Shown here piece by piece: positions 57,033-64,000 of a stretch of 64,000 nucleotides of DNA. Under the pieces are notes generated by a model. That model was not told where the DNA came from and ran no database searches. It worked only from the letters and a program-made list of their open reading frames with translations. Location of the stretch: positions 1,944,501 to 2,008,500 of the forward strand of contig WPIO01000074.1 in assembly GCA_009760855.2 (NCBI GenBank). Direction: 5' to 3'. The translations under genes and the position numbers were made by a program. This stretch comes from Cristatella mucedo. Taxonomy: Eukaryota > Bryozoa > Phylactolaemata > Cristatellidae. Positions within the stretch are counted from its first letter, which is position 1; each line of letters starts with the position of its first letter.

Positions 57033-59155
57033 CGGCAGCCTTCGAGCAGCGCCGTGCGCGGGCGAGGAAGCGCGCCTCCGTCGTGTGCCCGCGCTGAAAG
57101 CACCGGAAGTCCGAGTCGCCACGACCGCTGCGCCGGTGAGGGCGCCAGCGCGGCGGTGCTGCGCGGCGGCTTTTTCTCCTAGGGTGACAGCTGCTCAGCG
57201 CTATCGCTCCTGGCGCAGTCAGCGTCGGTCGCGCTGCAACCGCGTAGAAGGAAAGAATGTCAATGCTCGGCGAGAAGCGAATTCAAAAGTCATTTGGGCA
57301 AACTTATTCATTTATTCTCTCGAGTGCCCCTGATACTATGATGAAATAACTGGCGTTGCCGGCTCCCGCGACGCACCGCCGGCAACGTCGGTATGTCCGC
57401 CGCAGCCGCCAACGCCGGCGTCACCGGCTCCGCCTCAGCCGGAATCACTGTCACCGCCGCCGGAATCCCATCTGCCGCTGCTTCTGGCCGCGCCGGTACC
57501 ACTGCCGTCTCTTGTATTGCTAGAACCGCCGCCTCTGGCATGACCACTAACGCTTCCGCCAGCACCGCCGGGACTACCAATACCGCCAATATCATTTGCA
57601 AAGCGGCCTCTGGCACAGCCCCAACGCTGCCGCTGGCGGCGCCGGCGCAGCTGCCGCCATTACCGGCGTCGACACCGTCACCGCTGGGCACACCCACGAC
57701 GCTGCGGCCGACGGCACTATTACCGCCGATGACGCCGGCTCCACCAATGTGACCGCTTTAGCGAACGAGGCACAAGGCCTCGCGGACAGCCGACCGAGCC
57801 TCGTACACGCTGATAAGGCAGCGTCCCAGCATGCCGTTCGGCAGCTCCGACGCTCGCCACGGCAAGAACTGCTCGAGCGCGCGAACGTTGACCTCCGTTA
57901 AAGTCGTCAGCGGCCGCCACTCGCCGTTCACGAACTCCGCGTCCGCCTCGGTGAGCTCTGCGACCGCAACTACCATTGTCGGCGCGGCGACGCCGGCACG
58001 GAAGTTGTACAGTAACCGGTTCTTGTAAAATACGCGGTCGGCTTTCTGCACAATACGCCTCCCTTGTCCTCCACCGCCGCCGATGCTGCGACCGCCAGGT
58101 GGAGCGCTAGCTGCCATTTCTTGCCCACTTTGATATCTCTAGAAGACACGCACGGAGCGGGGCGCATTCAGTGAACAGACGCGCGATGATGGCAGATGGT
58201 CTGACAGGCGCGACGCGCTCTCGCACGGCGAATCGAAGGCGCATGCTTGCGGCAAGCGGAAGCCTCGCTCCACGTGGTGGTGTTGCGTCACGGCAAACTT
58301 TCGCCGCTGCTCGAGCGAGCATTCGGCGCGTTCGCGGGGCGCGAAGCCCCAGCGTCAAGCCACATTCTGCATCACCGTAGCCGCTCGTTTGGCTCACTAC
58401 TGCAGCCCTTCACGAGACGGTCACCCGCGGCGCCACTGTCGCGGCTGCCGCGACGCTCGCCGGACGTGGCAATCCGCCAGATTGACGATGCGGCCAGCAC
58501 GCCAGGCGCGCGAGAACCGTCTGCGAGCCGCAGCCGCTTCCGGCCGAAGAAGGCGACCCGTCGGCGACGGATCGAAGATCGGGCTTACTCCGCCGTGTCG
58601 GCGCGGCTCGCGGCCCATCGGACAAGCGTAGCGGGCGGCGGCAGCTCAGCGCTCTACTCGACTCAGCGGGAAGCTCTGGGAGCTAGACCATGGGACGCGG
58701 AGTGACAGCCGCCCCATGCCCCACCTAGCTGCCGCAGTGCGTATTTCGCGGTGCGCCGTGCGTCGCTGCTCGAGTGACTGTCGCCCTACCTTGGCGTGCT
58801 CTGCTGCTGCTGACGCTGCTGTTGGAGTAGCCTCCGAAAGCGGGGATTAGTGTAACGGTTCGTTGCGTTCGCCCTTGACCGCTGCCGCGACCAAAGTGGC
58901 CGGACGCGCGGGTCGGCGACGGCGCGAGTCGCCTAATCGGGGATCGCTAATGACCTTTGGCAGCCACTTTTGGAACATCCATCTGCCGCCGCCTGACAAC
59001 CACCGACTGGTGTACCGATGCGACATGGCGCGACTGTCGGAGGGACGGAAAGAGGCGTTGACGCTGGCTCGCGGGCCCAATAGGCGCAGCGCACCACGGT
59101 GCGGACTCGCAGCTGACTGCTCACGCCCCTTTTGGGAGTCGAGTCGTCACGCTGC
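57033..59155. repeat. Tandem unit U1 (copy B)
   Basis: Counterpart of 8,430-10,545. Confidence 0.8.
57758..58117 (-). CDS. Unrecognised conserved protein, U1 member (copy B, 119 aa)
   Basis: Differs from the copy A protein at one residue (Ala111 for Ser) and two bases over 360. It has the same Gly-rich leader, FYKNRLLYNFRAG and VNVRALEQFLPW core, and the same TAA followed by an open frame to 57,308. At least 200 bp upstream of the ATG are almost as conserved, so gene conversion between copies could explain the near identity as well as selection could. Confidence 0.5.
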   Translation of the reverse strand: MAASAPPGGRSIGGGGGQGRRIVQKADRVFYKNRLLYNFRAGVAAPTMVVAVAELTEADAEFVNGEWRPLTTLTEVNVRALEQFLPWRASELPNGMLGRCLISVYEARSAVREALCLVR

Positions 59156-59886
59156 GCCGTTTAGCCTAGCGGCGCCGCTAGGCGGTACCGCTAGGCGGAA
59201 GACTTCTTGCCGAGCGGTTTGCACGCTGCGCGCGCCTCCGTCGTCTGCCCGCGCTGAAAACGCCGGAAGAGCGAGTCGCCATTGTCGCAGTGTGGTTGAG
59301 GGGGCCGGGCGGCGGCTCTTTCTCTTGGGGAGACAGCTGCTCGGCGCTCTCGCTCCTGGCGCGGCTCCTGCTCGGCGTCTGTTGCGCTGCGATCGCACAA
59401 AAGGAAAGGCCGTAACTGTCGGCAGGCAACGAATTGATAAGTGATTTGCAGCGAATTTATTCATTTAGTCGATCGAGCGCATTCAAAGCTGTGAGCAAAC
59501 TGCTTGCATTGCCGACTCACACGACGCGCGGTCGGCGCCTTCGCCGCTGCAGCCACCGCCGGAATCACTGACCCCACAGCTGCCATCAATCAACACAATC
59601 ACACTTCCCCCCCCCCCAAGCAGCTTTTGCCATTGCCGTCGCTGGTATTGCTAGCCCCGACGCGGCTGAGAGAGCCGCCAACACGACTGCCGGCGGCGCC
59701 GGCACGACTGCTGCCACTGGAAACATTTGGTCTGCGGGATTATCCGTACTAATAGGCTGCTAACGTGTTTAAGTAGTCGCTGGTGCTGGCATCACCCTAA
59801 AGCTGCAACCGGTGGCGCCGGCACTACAGTCAAGGCTACCGGCGTCACTGGCACTGCCGCCGCAATGGGCAACACCCACAATGTCA

Positions 59887-60028
59887 GAAAGTTGCTTTTA
59901 ACCCCCATGGTCCAGAGGTCGCATGTTCGAATCCGGCGGTGGGTTGTTTCTCTGACGCCACTACAACCGGTGGTCATAGCCAGTAAGGCTATGATGTCGC
60001 TATACAAAGGAGGTTGTTAATTCAGCAA
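59887..60028 (+). mobile_element. SINE1 copy inside U2 (copy B)
   Basis: Counterpart of 11,268-11,420, with the B-box GTTCGAATCC kept. Confidence 0.8.
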
Positions 60029-60034
60029 ATATTT

Positions 60035-60664
60035 TTATTCATCAACGCTGTCACCGGCGGGGCCGACGCCACCGCCGCCGCTCGCACAGAACACAACGCG
60101 GCCGTCGGTAGCGCCGGCACCACCGCCAAAGCTGCCGGCGTCACTGGCACCACCGGCGCCGCTGGCCATATTCACAACGCCGACGGCGGCGGAGCCGACA
60201 CCACCACCGCCTTTGGCACAGCCGCCAACGCTGTGACAATAAGCGTTTGCACCATCACCGCCATCGGCTGCGCCAATGCGTCCGCCGTAGCAGACGGCGC
60301 ACGAGGCCTCGCGAGCAGACGACCGAGCCTCGTACACACAGATGAGGCAGCGCCCCAGCATGCCGCACGACAGCTGCGACGAAGGCCACGGCAGCAACTG
60401 CTCTAACGCTCGCACGTTCACGTCCTTTAACGTCGTCAGCTGCCGCAACTCGTTGTTAAGGAACTCGCCGTCCTCCGCACTTAGCTCTGCGGCAGTCGCA
60501 CCCGTCGTTGGAGCGGCGAGGCCGGCACGGAAGTTGTACAAGATTCTGTTTTTGTAAAACATGCGGTCGGCTAACGGCATAATCCGCCTCCCGCGTCCAC
60601 CACCGTCACCACCGCCGCCGCTACCGGCGCCACCGCTACCGCCGGGTTGTGCGAAGTGTGCCAT
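60035..60664 (-). CDS. Unrecognised conserved Gly-rich protein, U2 member (copy B, 209 aa)
   Basis: Full-length counterpart of 11,416-12,045. Changes include Pro6 to Gln, Gln60 to Glu, Phe142 to Tyr and several Gly/Ser tail replacements. All cysteines of the two CxxC pairs are kept. The upstream region that could carry its promoter has lost about 270 bp (see U2 copy B), beginning about 110 bp above the ATG, so the two U2 genes may be regulated differently. Confidence 0.5.
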   Translation of the reverse strand: MAHFAQPGGSGGAGSGGGGDGGGRGRRIMPLADRMFYKNRILYNFRAGLAAPTTGATAAELSAEDGEFLNNELRQLTTLKDVNVRALEQLLPWPSSQLSCGMLGRCLICVYEARSSAREASCAVCYGGRIGAADGGDGANAYCHSVGGCAKGGGGVGSAAVGVVNMASGAGGASDAGSFGGGAGATDGRVVFCASGGGGVGPAGDSVDE

Positions 60665-62968
60665 TTCACGATGGCGTCGTTATCTCTAGAGGACACAAAA
60701 GGAGGGGGCGCATGCAGTGACGAGACGCACGATGATAGCACGCCACTGTGATGGCTGCCGGCCACACATACGCAGCTCGCGCTAGGTGCATGAGCACCCT
60801 CTGCGAGCCATCGCCGCCCAATGACTGCGACTCGTCGGCGACGGATCGCAGAGCGGTGCCGCTCCGCCGAGTCAGCGGCTCTCGGCGCGGCGCCGCGTAG
60901 CTCTGAGCGTGCGGCGGCGGCCGTGCATCGCTCTCAGAGGCTTGGCTGGCGGCTCGGAACGCGACCGCAGCGACTGCTGCGCCGAACGCCGCCGAGCGGC
61001 CACGCCGCGAAAACGCGGTGCGGCGCGTGTCGCTATTAAGCGACTGTCGCCGTACCTTTGCCCGCTTCCGCTGAAGTGGCCGCCGAGATCACGATCTTTG
61101 TAACGGTACGTTGCGTTCGCCCTCGACCGCTGGCTAGACCGAATTGGCCGGACGCGCTAGTCGCCGACGCCAAGAGCCGTCTATTCGTGTACCGGAAACG
61201 ACCTTTGGCACCGACTTTTGGAACTTCCATCTGCCGCCCGACCACCACCGACAGGTGTGCCGGTGCAAGACAGCTCACGGCTGGCGGACCGACGCAAAGA
61301 GGTGTTGACGCTAACGGCCGGGCTCGCGGATGACCAATAGGCGTAGCTCAGCTGAGTCTCGCAGCAAGCCGCGCTGGCTCCTTTTTGGAGTCGAGTTGTC
61401 ATGCTGCGAAGCGAGTGCAGGCAATAGGGCTACTAGCCCTCGAGCGCCTACTAGTACCCTACTAGCGTATGAGCACATGCAATCGGGCTACCGGCCCTCG
61501 CGCGCCAGTTTAGCGTTTCCACAGCGATCTGTGCCAAGTAGATCGAGAAGCCATCGGAGGAAGCTGGCTCCGCTGGCCGCTGTTGCGTACGGCTTTCTGG
61601 GCCCTTTGCGGCTAATCTCGCGGGCTTGAGTCCTGCGCCACATGCCGAGGGCTAGGGATTGAGTTCTAATCGGCTGACGGGCAAACTTTATATCAGGCAG
61701 CGTAGTATTACGGTTGTTTTTATTGGGCCGCCTTTTTTTGGAACTCCCGGTGAGGATTTTAAGGTCTTCAAAAGTCGCCGTGTTGCGGATTCAAAGATTC
61801 TGTAGATTATATTAAAATATGCGACGCGAGAGCGAAATATTTGGGTCTGCGGCCGGGATTCCTATTTCTCTACAACCTCCTATTCGGTCGCCAACTTCCG
61901 TTTAGACCCGAGATGGAAGAGCGCGGAGCCGGCTTCATTCGGCCTGCCGTCCTCCCAGCTGCGATGCTGGCTTTCTGTACCATGTCTCTCCGCCGCTGCT
62001 GCCAAGCTAAGGAAACGGTCAAATGGGACCGAGTAGCTGTTGCTGCTGCAGCAGATTTATGCCAAAATGGTGGTGGCGTTGTGTAAGACGCACTTCATGC
62101 TTTGGGTCTGGCTCAATGCGAGACTATGGACAAGTGAAGCCCGTAGGCTTCCATACCCCGGAAGATGAACCACGTCGACTATATGTCGAAATTGGGGCTT
62201 GCAACGCGCCGCAAGACATTCCGGAGAAAGATTTTGTTGCACAGGATTAAAGAGGATACACTGTCATTGTAAGAAGTTGAAGTCGCGCGCACCCGAATTT
62301 CAGAATAGGCTGATAGCGACTTGACTAATTTTCGAGCGATTCGCGCTAGGAAAGATTGCGACCGATTACCGTATTCAACATCCCGATTGTACGGCGGCGG
62401 AACAGCTCAAACGGCAATAATCACCGCTCGAAGGCGGCTAGAAAAGACTCGCGCGACGCGGATCACCATAGCAAGCACCGGACCCTTGGGTAGATCCGGG
62501 ACCCAGGTGCTGGACGGTTGTAAAAATCAATAGAGGAGCTCTTTAATCGTTTGAGGGGAGATGCGAATGTTTGGCGTCAGTGCAAGAGCTCACTTACTAG
62601 TTGCTTATGCAAACGGAACGAGGGATGTAATTAGAAACGCAAGTCAAAGAGGAATTGGCTGGACTATCATCGGTCGATGGCAACCGTCGATATAGCAAGA
62701 ATCGTGGATATATGACAGATCATTGATGTAGGAATAATAATCGATGTAGCAAGGATCAACGAGGCAGGAATGATAACAGACATACGTAGAGTCATCGATC
62801 AATGGCTTGACGATATGCTTGCACGGAGTTGATCGGTAGGGAGCGGGGCTCATCATCAACGAGTATAACAGAGATTAAGATGACATGCGTAGGGCCAGTA
62901 TGCGAACACGGCTTTTGGCATCATATACAGTGCCACAACGCATAGCTAACAAATACATAAAAATATAT

Positions 62969-63120
62969 GGTTTAATCTAGCGGTTAAGGTGCTCGCCCCG
63001 ACCAAGGTCTGACTGAGGTCCTGGGCTCGAGCCCCGAGGCATATGTGAAGCGCCTGAATAGAGATTAAGTTCTCTTCGGGCGCTATATATATATATGAAT
63101 TATATATGTTTATTTTATAT
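62969..63120 (+). mobile_element. SINE2 present only in copy B
   Basis: CTAGCGGTTAAGGTGCTCGC (head, A-box decayed), GGGCTCGAGCCCC (B-box), GAAGCGCCTGAATAG, AGAGATTAAGTTCTCT and GGGCGCT, then an AT-rich tail. Copy A is uninterrupted at 15,375-15,395. It inserted into the AT-rich end of an older, oppositely oriented SINE2. Confidence 0.85.
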
Positions 63121-63124
63121 TTAT

Positions 63125-63262
63125 AAAATGTATTTGTATGTTGCCACAAAAGAACGTGTTCGGGTGCTTGACATATGCCCCGGGGCTCGAGCCTGCGAAC
63201 TCAGCCAGACGTTGATCGGGGTGAGCACTTTAACCGCTTGGCCACACTAGCTCGCCAAGTAC
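63125..63262 (-). mobile_element. SINE2 copy, reverse orientation (copy B)
   Basis: Counterpart of 15,385-15,520. Together with the preceding SINE2 it forms an inverted pair separated by a few tens of bases. Confidence 0.8.
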
Positions 63263-63499
63263 GTAAAGAAAACATCGCATGGAACCGTTCGCTGACCTGT
63301 TTCTAATACTTTGACCTATTTCTCTGGAGCTTCGAGTTGCTCACGCACTACGCTGGTCGTTCCTAGGTTCCAGCGTCTATCGCTGAGCAGCATGAATGGT
63401 AATGGATACCGTGAGCCGCTAAAGGTGGCCGCAGTTTGACCGTGGGCAGTCAAATCTCAGAGACCGCTCACGCTCTCCTGCCAGGGTTGGCCGCCGCAC

Positions 63500-64000
63500 G
63501 CCACCACCAGGGCTGGCGCCACGGCCGGTGCTGATTAACGGATACAGAGCAAAGCTCTAGCGCCGACTTTCACGGGTCGCCATGGGTTGGCTGTCTTCCG
63601 TACCTAGCTGAGCCGACGCACTGTTCCAGCCTCCTTGTGCTTTGACATCGTATGTGAACGATAAATTAGCCGTTCAATTCGTCTGCTTGTAGACCGTAGA
63701 CGACCGAAGCGTTTGTTCTGCAGGTCCTAGGTTGTGGAACTTGTTTCCGTAATTCTTTAGCAACGACAACCACTGTTCTGCAGCCGGCTGTGGCACATCA
63801 ATTTCTGCATTACTGAGCTGGAACTTCCATGCTGCAGCCTACCTTAACTGCTCTCATGACTCAGCTGTGCTTTCCAATTTCTCTTTATTGCCTGCGGTTA
63901 AAGTCTGCCGGCTGCCGAAAGCCGCCCAGGCTGTGTGTGTGTGAGTGCGTTATAAAAAAACTCTTTTGCGTCACACCCACATTGTCTTTGTGGCTTTTTG
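63500..64000 (+). mobile_element. LINE2 3' fragment, cut by the window end
   Basis: Counterpart of 17,060-17,610. The CATTA tail would fall just outside the window. Confidence 0.7.

Larger units (their letters stand above)
59188..61410. repeat. Tandem unit U2 (copy B)
   Basis: Counterpart of 10,575-13,045, shorter by about 270 bp because copy A 12,148-12,418 has no equivalent at about 60,777. GCT at both break edges is a microhomology. A short C run (CCCCCCCCCC) lies at about 59,607-59,617. Confidence 0.8.
48226..64000 (+). repeat. Segmental duplication, copy B (continues past the window end)
   Basis: Collinear with 1-17,610. It lacks the SINE1 of 28-223 and the copy A-only blocks 14,440-15,275 and 15,660-16,940. 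It carries its own additions: LINE2 at 52,941-53,225, about 253 bp at 56,708-56,960, and SINE2 at 62,969-63,120. A deletion of about 270 bp relative to copy A lies near 60,777. The unassigned parts (48,252-50,265, 53,226-55,005, 61,410-62,850) hold nothing more than their copy A counterparts. Confidence 0.95.

Overview
This window looks like invertebrate (metazoan) nuclear DNA. It is rich in transposons, its genes are split by introns, and it holds no prokaryotic operons, rRNA or intact tRNA genes. Non-LTR retrotransposons of the CR1/L2 type, tRNA-derived SINEs, a DDE-transposase relic, GT-AG introns and very long dinucleotide repeats all fit an animal genome. I cannot name the species from the sequence.

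The main structure is a direct segmental duplication. Copy A runs from position 1 to about 17,610. Copy B runs from about 48,226 to the window end. They are separated by about 30 kb of single-copy sequence. Both copies carry the same order of elements: old LINE fragments, a GC-rich block of about 7 kb, then a SINE/LINE cluster. Inside the GC-rich block an older tandem duplication (units U1 and U2, each about 2.1-2.5 kb) carries two related minus-strand ORFs. The result is a four-member family of unrecognised glycine-rich proteins: 9165-9524, 11416-12045, 57758-58117 and 60035-60664. This is the most interesting protein-coding signal in the window.

The single-copy middle (17.6-48.2 kb) holds one well-supported split gene on the minus strand. 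It spans 28,676 down to 23,533, has five exons joined in phase, and encodes a glutamine-rich coiled-coil protein. The rest is mobile DNA and simple repeats. It includes a DDE_Tnp_4-like transposase relic, two LINE families (LINE1 with a TTA-type tail, LINE2 with a CATTA tail), two tRNA-derived SINE families, and a mobile unit carrying a (CT)n core. It also includes very large (GA)n, (TG)n, (CT)n and (AT)n arrays.

Comparing the two duplicated copies gives empty sites for several insertions. A SINE1 in copy A, and a LINE2 fragment and a SINE2 in copy B, must have moved (or been lost) after the duplication. SINE2 and LINE1 share a folded 3' tail, which suggests that SINE2 uses the LINE1 machinery. 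Family names used here (SINE1, SINE2, LINE1, LINE2, U1, U2) are local labels, not database names, and LINE1 does not mean mammalian L1.
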